Shown: positions 1 to 6,171 of the stretch, piece by piece
Layout of the letters: every line of letters starts with the position of its first letter
How positions within the stretch are numbered: the first letter of the stretch is position 1
Assembly (NCBI GenBank): GCA_903885895.1
Contig: CAISKC010000062.1
Location: 1 to 9,331 of the forward strand
Direction: 5' to 3'
Length of the DNA: 9,331 nt
Source of the DNA: an uncultured Legionella sp.
Lineage (GTDB): Bacteria > Pseudomonadota > Gammaproteobacteria > Legionellales > Legionellaceae
Translations under genes and position numbers: made by a program
The notes under the pieces: model-generated
The model's database searches: none
What the model saw: the letters and a program-made list of their open reading frames with translations, nothing else
Told to the model about the DNA's origin: nothing

Positions 1-47
1 ATGAACATCAATTTTTCTTCGAATACCTTTGTCTCTTGCCATACCAT
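1..47 (-). CDS. IS481-family transposase, N-terminal fragment (runs off the left edge)
   Basis: Read on the minus strand, an ATG at 47 opens a frame that continues past the window edge and begins MVWQETKVFEEKLMF. From memory of the family, IS481-type transposases (DDE integrase core) begin with M-P-W-x-E/V-T followed by an acidic stretch and an (K/R)-hydrophobic-x-F segment, and this matches. An ATG two codons upstream (53) is in the same frame. The purine-rich AAGGTGGAG lies 8 nt before the ATG at 47 and favours that start. The upstream sequence carries paired direct repeats as expected at the end of such an element. Only about 16 codons are visible, so the catalytic residues and the integrity of the gene cannot be judged. 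It reads in the same direction as dotA and lies just downstream of it. Confidence 0.6.
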   Translation of the reverse strand, partial: MVWQETKVFEEKLMF

Positions 48-76
48 GCTCATAGCTCCACCTTATTTTTTTAAAA

Positions 77-124
77 GTGTAAACCATGTGCCCGGTTTAA
101 TGTGTAAAGAGTGTACCCGGTTTG
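77..124. repeat. Two imperfect 23-bp direct repeats
   Basis: Copy 1 (77-99) and copy 2 (102-124) share GTGTAAA, three unmatched bases, TGT, one variable base, CCCGGTTT and a variable last base. They match at 18 of 23 positions and start 25 bp apart. Lying between an IS481-like transposase start and a flanking hairpin element, they are best read as subterminal transposase-binding repeats of the insertion sequence. This function is inferred. Confidence 0.6.
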
Positions 125-137
125 TACCCACCTTGTT

Positions 138-172
138 CCTTCTCCCTTTGAGGGAGAAGGTGCCCGAAGGGC
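138..172. repeat. REP/MITE-like double hairpin downstream of dotA
   Basis: The first hairpin has perfect 10-bp arms CCTTCTCCCT (138-147) and AGGGAGAAGG (151-160) around the loop TTG. One base later a second hairpin pairs GCCC (162-165) with GGGC (169-172) around GAA, followed by GGATGAAAGGTG. The pattern of a GGGAGA-type hairpin, then TGCCCGAAGGGC, then a GGATGA-type tail is one I recall as a dispersed intergenic repeat in many proteobacterial genomes. It lies about 33-67 bp past the dotA stop. No run of T follows on either strand, so it is not a canonical Rho-independent terminator, although it may protect the 3' end of the icmV-dotA transcript. Confidence 0.55.
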
Positions 173-204
173 GGATGAAAGGTGTATAAAATGAATGGTG
201 AACC

Positions 205-2991
205 TTATTTCATTTTGCCTTTGGCTCCGCCAGCTTGTACACCCATTGTCGAGCCCAGCTTTTGAGCAGAGCCTTCAGATACTTCAATAGACGCTTTGAG
301 TGTGTCTTTCGCACCTTCGGTGATTTGTTGTTTTACAGAATCCGCCCATTGAGCGGATTCTTTTCCATGCGACTCAGCTTGGCCACCAATAAATCGTGTC
401 GCACTATCTGGGAATAAGTGGATGAGGGAGAAGGATTTTTCTACCATGGTCACATAAATGGTTGTGTAAGTGAGCATGCAGAAGAAACTAGCATACAAGG
501 CCGCAAAATCGGTATAAGGTGTGTCGCTGTTATAATGCTTTGATGAGCCGCTATAAGCATCTGCGGTCTGTGTTGACCAGCTAGCACCATTAGGGTAGAA
601 AAAGCTCATTATTTCCTGGAAACCAGAATTGAGCATGTATACGCCTACATAAGACAGGGAGATACCACCGATAAATCCTAAGATCATCATGCTGGGGCGT
701 AAAAACACATTCAGTGTAATCATCATGCCCTGTTCGGCTTTACCAAATGCATCGTGACCTTCTGGGATCATAACCCCAAAGGCGGCAATTGGGCCAGCAA
801 CCATGGCTTCCATGACGGCAATCATCCATCCTAGTGCACCAAACGAGAAAATCATATAAGGTAAAAAGGGTACGTAATAGGCATCCATAAAGCCGATCAA
901 AAACATAATCCCCATCCAGGCTCCTGTAAAAGGCATAACGAATACCGCAATAACCCACCCTATGACATTTAAAATGAGGGACAGTCCAAGTAATTGAAAA
1001 TATAAGTCGGTGATATAATTGATGAAAGACGTTCCCATATAGGCTAAACCTATAATTGGATGGTATTGCGATGTGTTTAGATTTTGAATGCCATTGTTTA
1101 AAATGGTCATAATGGCTGTTAATGGGACAATCAAGGCTGTTTCAACCACCAGCGTGAACATTGCTGTGAGGGTGTTTAAGTAAAAGCTAACCAAATTTTT
1201 GAATATTTGGTCATACAAAAATGAAGCGATATCGCGTCCTATACAAAACCCGAACACGTTACCACATCCAAAACCGATCTTTGGAAGTGGAAAATTGTAG
1301 TTCATTGGCGTGATATTAACACTGAGCTTGAATGTTGGCGTAACAAGACCAGGTTGACCAGGAACTTGATACAACGATGCATTGTTAATGTATCCATAAG
1401 TAGAGGCCGAGCCTATTGAATCCAATGCTGCGTGGCTAGATGACGATACGTTTGGCGTCAGACCCGATGCGACACTTGCACCTGTGATGAGATTGGAGAC
1501 GGCCATGGCAGGCTTACTATCTTTATACAAGAATGTGCAAAGAGGAGAATAAGTTCCTTGACAACCGGGATTAAACGGGTCTGCTAGAGTGCTAGCAGAA
1601 AAAGCAACCGAGCCTTCTAAGCCGGACGTTGTGTCTATCAAGGTCTGTCCACCCGCGGCCTTGCCATTTAGTCTAACGAGATCAAAGAAAAAAGATCCGG
1701 CCATGATCCAACCAACTTCTTTAGCATGTGAAACGAAGGCATGTGCGTCATTGTTTACTTCCGCACTGTCGTTGTCTGCCATCACCTTCAATGTTGGCGT
1801 CATAATGGCGTTGTAGTCGTTCAAGGCATAGATAAACTCTGGACCACTAAAGATCATCGTAGAGGTCGCGCCAGTTGAGGTCGCCCGCCATCCTGAGCAA
1901 GTGGAAGAGGGTCCTGAGCAGGTTGCGCCTGTGTCGGTCAAATATGTGACGCCGTATTGATCTTGTGCGATGGTGCTATATCGTTTGCTGACATCCGTAT
2001 TAGTGCTGGGATTGAGCTCTGGATCGTTGTTTACCATCGCTATCGCGATGGGCATCAATTCCACATACATCTGATCGATAGCAATGGCTCGAGATTGATT
2101 TAAAGCCGTTACATCTTGCGCTGAAATATAATCCAAATCGGAAGTTTCAGAAGCCATGTCGAGCGCGGCCCATTTAATGGTCCCGCAAATACCATTCAGC
2201 TGATCATAAGCTGTCCCAGTGTTAAAGTTTGGCATGAGAACCTGAGTTTTACCAAGCGTGCTCGCTTGTACAGCACTGAAAGTAGCTAGAAAATCGGGGA
2301 CTGAAGTACTACAGAAAGACTGCATGGTTGCGCCGCTTCCATTTTTGTAACAAGGACCGCCTGTATCGGCTTCGTCCAAGTAAGCTGCTCGTGCATTTTC
2401 TAAGGCTGTTTGAATACCACTCATACAAACCTGACCTTGTAGCATGGCCGATTCGCCTGTTGCGATATTTTCCACTGCTTTTGCATCGCTCGTTGTGGGA
2501 TTGATATTTGATTGCGCGCCGACAAATACGCCGCCTGCGTTGAGATATGCCAATGCCGCATTCCAAACGCTATCTGCCGCACCAATCCCTTGCAATGTGA
2601 TCCACATGATAAAGACCTGCATCAAACAATATCCGGATGCTTTAGGCATGATCAGGGATAACCCGATGACGCCGCGCATTGGAATCCAAATACCTGACCA
2701 TTTTTGTCCTAAAAATTGTCCTTCCTGAGAGGTGTTCATCGTTCCGACGATTAAAATATAGGTCACCATAATGCCGCCTAAAGCTAAGACTCCGCTATTG
2801 AATACGGCAAACATTTTACCCATGAGCTGACTACCCGTCCCATGTAGGACGTTATCGACGATACCAAAAATATTTCCGAGAAAAATGACAGAATAATCTG
2901 TGGTTGGGGGCGTGAAGAGCGCTGTAGTTCCGTCTGCAAGCGCTAGGATAGGATAGAAAAGACAGAGTAAAACGGTTAGTATTTTTTTCAT
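205..2991 (-). CDS. dotA: DotA, polytopic inner-membrane protein of the Dot/Icm type IVB secretion system
   Basis: DotA is an essential inner-membrane component of the Dot/Icm effector-secretion apparatus and is homologous to TraY of IncI plasmids. The 928-residue product begins with a signal peptide (MKKILTVLLCLFYPILALA, likely cut after residue 19). Hydrophobic segments lie near 62-84 and 106-134. A predicted periplasmic region of about 450 residues follows, rich in Ser/Thr/Ala and with many cysteines, for example 189, 214, 227, 269, 358, 365, 477, 485, 576 and 583. A cluster of membrane segments spans about 600-790, with another at 829-850, then a charged Gly/Ala-rich tail. The signature PEGHDAFGKAEQ (743-754) followed by NVFLRP (761-766) is typical of DotA. 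L. pneumophila DotA is longer, about 1048 residues. The ATG overlaps the icmV stop by 4 bp (ATGA) and has AGGTGA 6 nt upstream, so translational coupling with icmV is likely. The frame is intact. Confidence 0.95.
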   Translation of the reverse strand: MKKILTVLLCLFYPILALADGTTALFTPPTTDYSVIFLGNIFGIVDNVLHGTGSQLMGKMFAVFNSGVLALGGIMVTYILIVGTMNTSQEGQFLGQKWSGIWIPMRGVIGLSLIMPKASGYCLMQVFIMWITLQGIGAADSVWNAALAYLNAGGVFVGAQSNINPTTSDAKAVENIATGESAMLQGQVCMSGIQTALENARAAYLDEADTGGPCYKNGSGATMQSFCSTSVPDFLATFSAVQASTLGKTQVLMPNFNTGTAYDQLNGICGTIKWAALDMASETSDLDYISAQDVTALNQSRAIAIDQMYVELMPIAIAMVNNDPELNPSTNTDVSKRYSTIAQDQYGVTYLTDTGATCSGPSSTCSGWRATSTGATSTMIFSGPEFIYALNDYNAIMTPTLKVMADNDSAEVNNDAHAFVSHAKEVGWIMAGSFFFDLVRLNGKAAGGQTLIDTTSGLEGSVAFSASTLADPFNPGCQGTYSPLCTFLYKDSKPAMAVSNLITGASVASGLTPNVSSSSHAALDSIGSASTYGYINNASLYQVPGQPGLVTPTFKLSVNITPMNYNFPLPKIGFGCGNVFGFCIGRDIASFLYDQIFKNLVSFYLNTLTAMFTLVVETALIVPLTAIMTILNNGIQNLNTSQYHPIIGLAYMGTSFINYITDLYFQLLGLSLILNVIGWVIAVFVMPFTGAWMGIMFLIGFMDAYYVPFLPYMIFSFGALGWMIAVMEAMVAGPIAAFGVMIPEGHDAFGKAEQGMMITLNVFLRPSMMILGFIGGISLSYVGVYMLNSGFQEIMSFFYPNGASWSTQTADAYSGSSKHYNSDTPYTDFAALYASFFCMLTYTTIYVTMVEKSFSLIHLFPDSATRFIGGQAESHGKESAQWADSVKQQITEGAKDTLKASIEVSEGSAQKLGSTMGVQAGGAKGKMK

Positions 2992-3476
2992 GGGCGCTCA
3001 CCTGTGAAAGATTCTTTAAACCATTCTTTGATACTACATCCCAATTTACGATGTTCGATTTGAAAGTGCCAGAAATGATATCGAAAGGCCAAAACTAAGG
3101 CGACGCCAACTTCTACGAACGCAATTAAGGCACTTCTGAAGCTGCCGAAGCAGAATTGATATAAGCAGTATAAAAATAAAAATCCAGCCATGGCGACTAA
3201 TATATAGCTGAGGCGCTTCAAACCCATCGACTTTGTTTTGAGTGCCGTTTCATCTAAATCAAATTTCGCCACGGCTTGCTTAAAAGTTTCGGCCCCTTTT
3301 TTATTTTTAGGTTGTAATACCAAAAATTGTTCGATGAAACTCAAAAAAAATGTAGTAACAGATCGTACATTGTCCAGGCCAAACCAAACTCGAGGGTTGA
3401 AAAAAAATAAGGCAAGGCGTTTTGTGCGTGTGCCCTTTTTGGGAGTAGGTGTTGGTGCTTCCGATTTATTTGCCAT
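2988..3476 (-). CDS. icmV: IcmV, small inner-membrane protein of the Dot/Icm system
   Basis: IcmV is a small inner-membrane Dot/Icm protein encoded directly upstream of dotA, as here. The 162-residue product has a basic, Pro/Lys-rich N-terminus, an amphipathic region FNPRVWFGLDNVRSV (26-40), and two adjacent membrane segments at about 89-108 and 113-132. A conserved C-terminal part, HRKLGCSIKEWF (142-153), resembles known IcmV proteins. L. pneumophila IcmV is about 151 residues. An in-frame ATG at 3500 would add eight residues (MSTGCRQN). The start at 3476 is preferred because the probable transcription start lies near 3510, which leaves a normal leader for 3476 but only about 10 nt for 3500. 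The ribosome-binding site is weak for both. The stop overlaps the dotA start, so the two genes form one operon. Confidence 0.92.
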   Translation of the reverse strand: MANKSEAPTPTPKKGTRTKRLALFFFNPRVWFGLDNVRSVTTFFLSFIEQFLVLQPKNKKGAETFKQAVAKFDLDETALKTKSMGLKRLSYILVAMAGFLFLYCLYQFCFGSFRSALIAFVEVGVALVLAFRYHFWHFQIEHRKLGCSIKEWFKESFTGERP

Positions 3477-3493
3477 ATTTTGCCTGCATCCGG

Positions 3494-3521
3494 TAGACAT
3501 TTATTCATCATAATATATTAT
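3494..3521 (+). promoter_or_regulatory. Probable sigma-70 promoter of icmW-icmX
   Basis: TAGACA (3494-3499, 5 of 6 matches to TTGACA) is followed after 16 bp by TATTAT (3516-3521, 5 of 6 matches to TATAAT). Transcription would start near 3528, about 30 nt before the preferred icmW ATG at 3558 and only about 12 nt before the upstream ATG at 3540. The -10 box overlaps that of the opposing icmV promoter. Confidence 0.45.
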
Positions 3522-3546
3522 AGTAGAAAGAAAACATAAATGTTGA
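3517..3546 (-). promoter_or_regulatory. Probable sigma-70 promoter of icmV-dotA
   Basis: On the minus strand, a perfect TATAAT -10 box (3522-3517) is preceded, after 18 bp, by TCAACA (3546-3541), which matches the TTGACA -35 consensus at 4 of 6 positions. Transcription would start near 3510, about 34 nt before the preferred icmV ATG at 3476. Confidence 0.45.
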
Positions 3547-3557
3547 GAAAATTATTT

Positions 3558-4013
3558 ATGCCGGATCTCAGCCATAAAGCAGCGGCAGAATATTGGTTTG
3601 GTTATTCCGATCCGATGATCTATCGGGTGGTGACTTTTTTAGAAAGTGTCGAAGATTGGACATTAGACGGTAATCCTGATTTAGAAGCGGCCATGGAACA
3701 TCTTGGCAAAGAGTTAGATGATATTGAAGCCGTAGATTTAAGTAAGCTTGGGCATGAAGCGACGTTTGTGAATCTTGCGGGTAATATCAAATCAAGCCGC
3801 GGATTACGCTTACTTCAGGCGATTGATGTGGTCCATCCAGGTTCGGCGTCTAAAATTCTCGTCTATGCAGAGGAACATAGCATGACGGGGGATGAGCCTT
3901 CCGGATTTTTCTTAAAAAGAAATATTATTTTTGAACGTCTGCGACTCTTGTCACGCGCTTTTTCTGAATCCAGATTAAATTTAATCCATCGTGCTCTTGA
4001 GGGGGAAGAATGA
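3558..4013 (+). CDS. icmW: IcmW, cytoplasmic effector adaptor of the Dot/Icm system
   Basis: IcmW is a small acidic cytoplasmic protein that pairs with IcmS and binds effectors. The pair docks on the DotL coupling-protein complex and delivers a subset of substrates for translocation. From ATG 3558 the product is 151 residues, the length I recall for L. pneumophila IcmW. It begins MPDLSHKAAAEYWF and carries conserved stretches such as DPMIYRVVTFLESVEDWTLD (18-37), KSSRGLRLLQAIDVVHPGSA (78-97) and GFFLKRNIIFERLRLLSR (116-133). There is no signal peptide or membrane segment, in keeping with a cytoplasmic role. An in-frame ATG at 3540 would add six residues (MLRKLF); family length and promoter spacing argue against it. 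The stop overlaps the icmX start by 4 bp, so the two are probably coupled. Conservation is very high for this family. Confidence 0.94.
   Translation: MPDLSHKAAAEYWFGYSDPMIYRVVTFLESVEDWTLDGNPDLEAAMEHLGKELDDIEAVDLSKLGHEATFVNLAGNIKSSRGLRLLQAIDVVHPGSASKILVYAEEHSMTGDEPSGFFLKRNIIFERLRLLSRAFSESRLNLIHRALEGEE
3999..4005 (+). promoter_or_regulatory. Shine-Dalgarno site of icmX
   Basis: GAGGGGG ends 4 nt before the icmX ATG at 4010 and lies inside the last codons of icmW. It fixes the icmX start and would let ribosomes finishing icmW re-initiate at the ATGA overlap. Confidence 0.6.
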
Positions 4014-5281
4014 AAAAAATCAATTTGGTATTGTTATCTCTTGGTTTATTCTTCTCGCTGCCAAGCGTTGCGCAATATAGCGTTAATCCCGCAACCGTAG
4101 GGGCGCGACCGAAGCCATCAGAGGATCAAACAGCGGCCTATGTGTTAAGCTTAGGTGCCTATTTAGGGTATGATCTGAATACAGAGGCGCCTACTCCTGT
4201 AGACGGTTTGTTTACTTACACCGCTTCTTTGGCGAAGGCGGGTCTACCTTTGTTGAATGTTTGTTTTGCAGCGATACCTGTCAACTCTGCGTATAAATCA
4301 TTTTCTGATAATAGTGCGTATAGCGTTTTTAACAAACAGGCCAATATTTTGTTCCCTCATTTCAATAGTCCTTCGGATGCTGGGGATTCGGATTTGACGG
4401 CAGTTGTTGGTTTTGACCAAGAGGCTTATCAGAGTGATTTCGTCAGTCAAGCCATCCTTGATATTTTGGGAACGCAAAATAACTCGACTTGCGCCGACCC
4501 AGACGATACGGCCTGTCTTGGTCAAAGCCAAGTCATGTATATGGTATTGAAAGACATCGCTAAAGATTCGATTCCAGGTAACGCAGTGTATGCCTCAAGT
4601 GATTACAATTTAAGATTTTTAAGCCAATTACATAGTGATACCTTGCTGGGACCTTTGATTTATTCTAAAGCGGTAGGGACCAAAGGGGACGGGTTGCCAA
4701 ACGCGACACAAGAGCAACAAGCGCTTGATTATATTCGTTATGCTTCGGGACTTGTGCTTCCCGTCGATCTGATGTCAAAAACAGATTATGATACTTTGTC
4801 GGGTGAAGCAAAAAAATCAACGGTCGGTCAAACTGATGATGAAGTGAATAATATCCACGCTGCTCAAAAAAGTTTAATGAAATATTTACTACAATTACGC
4901 GTTTATGCTTCACGGATCGCTGCGCCGCTTAGTAATTTATCTTCCATTATGCAAAAGCGTATGCCGCAAACTGTTTCGAAGACAGATGGGAGTGGCAGCT
5001 CGATCACCAGTGAGGCCTTTAATGAGTTCGTCACGGCAACTTGGCGTTTATATACACCTGGGGTATCCGATAGCGCGCAATGGGTGAAACAAATTGACAA
5101 TGCCTCTTCCGCAACGACACTAAAAGAAATTGCTATTTTATTGGCCGAAATGAATCAGCAAATGTATTTGACTAGGCAAGTAGAAGAGCGCATTTTGTTT
5201 ACCAACTCGATGCTGTTGCTACAGTCTACGGCTGCTAACCCACCTAATGCTAATGTTTCGACAAATGTGCAAACAAACTAG
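4010..5281 (+). CDS. icmX: IcmX, exported/periplasmic protein of the Dot/Icm system
   Basis: IcmX is a Dot/Icm component with a signal peptide that acts in the periplasm; a processed form is reported outside L. pneumophila cells. The 423-residue product starts with the signal peptide MKKINLVLLSLGLFFSLPSV and is probably cut after Ala21. The mature protein has no further clear membrane span. Paired cysteines at 161 and 169 could form a disulfide. The C-terminal part carries the family's most recognisable region, with WRLYTP (345-350), LAEMNQQMYLTRQVEERILF (378-397) and TNSMLLLQ (398-405), predicted helical. L. pneumophila IcmX is about 466 residues, so this one is slightly shorter. The gene follows icmW with an ATGA overlap and a strong Shine-Dalgarno site, and is followed by a stable hairpin. 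Assignment combines the C-terminal motif, signal peptide and synteny. Confidence 0.93.
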   Translation: MKKINLVLLSLGLFFSLPSVAQYSVNPATVGARPKPSEDQTAAYVLSLGAYLGYDLNTEAPTPVDGLFTYTASLAKAGLPLLNVCFAAIPVNSAYKSFSDNSAYSVFNKQANILFPHFNSPSDAGDSDLTAVVGFDQEAYQSDFVSQAILDILGTQNNSTCADPDDTACLGQSQVMYMVLKDIAKDSIPGNAVYASSDYNLRFLSQLHSDTLLGPLIYSKAVGTKGDGLPNATQEQQALDYIRYASGLVLPVDLMSKTDYDTLSGEAKKSTVGQTDDEVNNIHAAQKSLMKYLLQLRVYASRIAAPLSNLSSIMQKRMPQTVSKTDGSGSSITSEAFNEFVTATWRLYTPGVSDSAQWVKQIDNASSATTLKEIAILLAEMNQQMYLTRQVEERILFTNSMLLLQSTAANPPNANVSTNVQTN

Positions 5282-5293
5282 GGTCTGTTGCCA

Positions 5294-5325
5294 CCACCGT
5301 TCTTCGTATATAGGAAGAGCGGTGG
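5294..5325 (+). terminator. Stable hairpin after icmX (terminator-like, no T-run)
   Basis: A 12-bp stem pairs CCACCGTTCTTC (5294-5305) with GAAGAGCGGTGG (5314-5325), including one G-U pair, around an 8-nt loop. It starts 12 bp after the icmX stop. The 3' side continues CTGAAAGAGT without a T-tract, so intrinsic termination would be weak. It more likely marks or stabilises the 3' end of the icmW-icmX transcript, perhaps with Rho-dependent termination. It separates the secretion operon from the LPS operon. Confidence 0.5.
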
Positions 5326-5412
5326 CTGAAAGAGTACTAGTGATTTAGCGCCAGATCGGTTAAAATTCCCCGTTGCTGTTTATTCTTTGCTCTATTAAGA
5401 GGTTGCTGATTT

Positions 5413-6171
5413 ATGCTCAGCGTCATCATCATTGCTAAAAACGAAGCGTTGCATTTGCGTACTTGTTTAGATTCTATTCGTTGGGTCGATGAAATTATTG
5501 TTTTGGATTCGGGTAGTACGGACGACACTGTAGCGATTGCTAAAGAGTTTACCGATAAAGTGTATAGCACGGATTGGCTTGGGTACGGGATTCAAAAGCA
5601 ACGCGCATTGGACTATGCAACCGGTACTTGGGTACTGAATATTGATGCGGATGAATCCGTGAGCGAGGCGTTACGTCAAGACATTTGTCATGTGATGCAG
5701 CGAGACCAGGCAGATGCGTATCGGATTCCTATCTTGTTAAATTTTTACGGCAAATCTTTGTATTATTCTTGGTCTCCCAAGCACCATGTGCGTCTGTTTA
5801 AGCGTGTAGGCGTGCGATATAACGAGAATAGGGTTCATGAGGCAGTTTTGTTGCCTGCTAAGGCAAAGATTGGTCAGTTAAAATCCGGTATTCAACATCA
5901 TTCCATCCAGGATATTACACATGCACTGCATAAACTGAACACTTATTCCTCTTGTAGTGCTGCTATGCGTAAACAACAATCTAAAACCCCTTCTTTTATC
6001 AAAACAGTCTTGGGTGCTGGGTGGATGTTTTTTCGCTGTTATATTATCCAGGGTGGTTTTTTAGAAGGAAAGGATGGATTCTTACTGGCCGTTTTAAGTG
6101 CTGAGGGTAGTTTTTACCGCGGGATTAAAATGATTTACCATGATGTATCTGAAGCGTTGTCTGAGCCATGA
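5413..6171 (+). CDS. waaE: Family 2 glycosyltransferase, WaaE/KdtX-like (LPS inner core)
   Basis: This 252-residue protein belongs to glycosyltransferase family 2, GT-A fold, in the WaaE/KdtX-like group, which adds a sugar (a beta-1,4-glucose in the characterised Klebsiella WaaE) to the LPS inner-core heptose. It shows the N-terminal nucleotide-sugar motif SVIIIAKNEA (3-12), VDEIIVLDSGSTDDT (25-39), the family segment WLGYGIQKQRAL (55-66), and the metal/donor site NIDADE (76-81, DAD at 78-80). NRVHEAV (139-145) follows. Length is normal for the group. AAGAGG lies 10 nt before the ATG at 5413 and supports the start. It overlaps waaC by 4 bp (ATGA), so both belong to one operon. The acceptor and donor cannot be read from the sequence, and the symbol denotes the family, not a proven activity. 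Confidence 0.8.
   Translation: MLSVIIIAKNEALHLRTCLDSIRWVDEIIVLDSGSTDDTVAIAKEFTDKVYSTDWLGYGIQKQRALDYATGTWVLNIDADESVSEALRQDICHVMQRDQADAYRIPILLNFYGKSLYYSWSPKHHVRLFKRVGVRYNENRVHEAVLLPAKAKIGQLKSGIQHHSIQDITHALHKLNTYSSCSAAMRKQQSKTPSFIKTVLGAGWMFFRCYIIQGGFLEGKDGFLLAVLSAEGSFYRGIKMIYHDVSEALSEP

Larger units (their letters stand above)
1..130 (-). mobile_element. Terminal part of an IS481-like insertion sequence
   Basis: The segment combines the start of an IS481-like transposase (minus strand, from 47) with a non-coding end containing two direct copies of a 23-bp motif at 77-99 and 102-124. The outer boundary is not certain. The minus-strand TG at 130-129, just beyond the outer repeat copy, is a plausible terminus, because elements of this family usually end in TG. 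No target-site duplication can be tested because the other end is outside the window. The insertion stops within about 75 bp of the dotA stop codon and does not break dotA. Family assignment rests on recall of transposase N-termini and end motifs, not on a database search. Confidence 0.5.
3477..3557. promoter_or_regulatory. Divergent icmV-dotA / icmW-icmX control region with a 12-bp palindrome
   Basis: This 81-bp gap serves both operons. Its core is a perfect palindrome at 3510-3521 (ATAATATATTAT), which supplies -10-like hexamers to both strands. The two promoters therefore overlap physically and cannot easily be occupied at the same time. I looked for a PmrA-type site (repeated cTTAA) and a CpxR-type site (GTAAA repeats), regulators known to act on Legionella/Coxiella icm promoters, and saw neither in the gap. 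The transcription starts are inferred, not measured. Confidence 0.55.

Noticed and set aside
138..160. Rho-independent terminator for icmV-dotA
   Set aside because: The stem is perfect, but no T-tract follows on the minus strand or on the plus strand; it is better described as a dispersed hairpin repeat.
1..189. Plus-strand open frame of 62 codons at the left edge
   Set aside because: It runs through the direct repeats and the hairpin element, resembles no family, and the opposite strand explains the first 47 bases better as a transposase start.
2309..2728. Open frames overlapping dotA on both strands
   Set aside because: Out-of-frame shadows of dotA; low-complexity or basic sequences with no recognisable domain.
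3501..3539. PmrA or CpxR operator in the icmV-icmW gap
   Set aside because: No repeated cTTAA or GTAAA motifs are present; calling a site would rest on expectation from Legionella only.
5373..5398. Promoter TTGCTG/TATTAA ahead of the LPS operon
   Set aside because: The spacer is only 14 bp and both boxes are imperfect, so it cannot be supported, although the operon may well have its own promoter.
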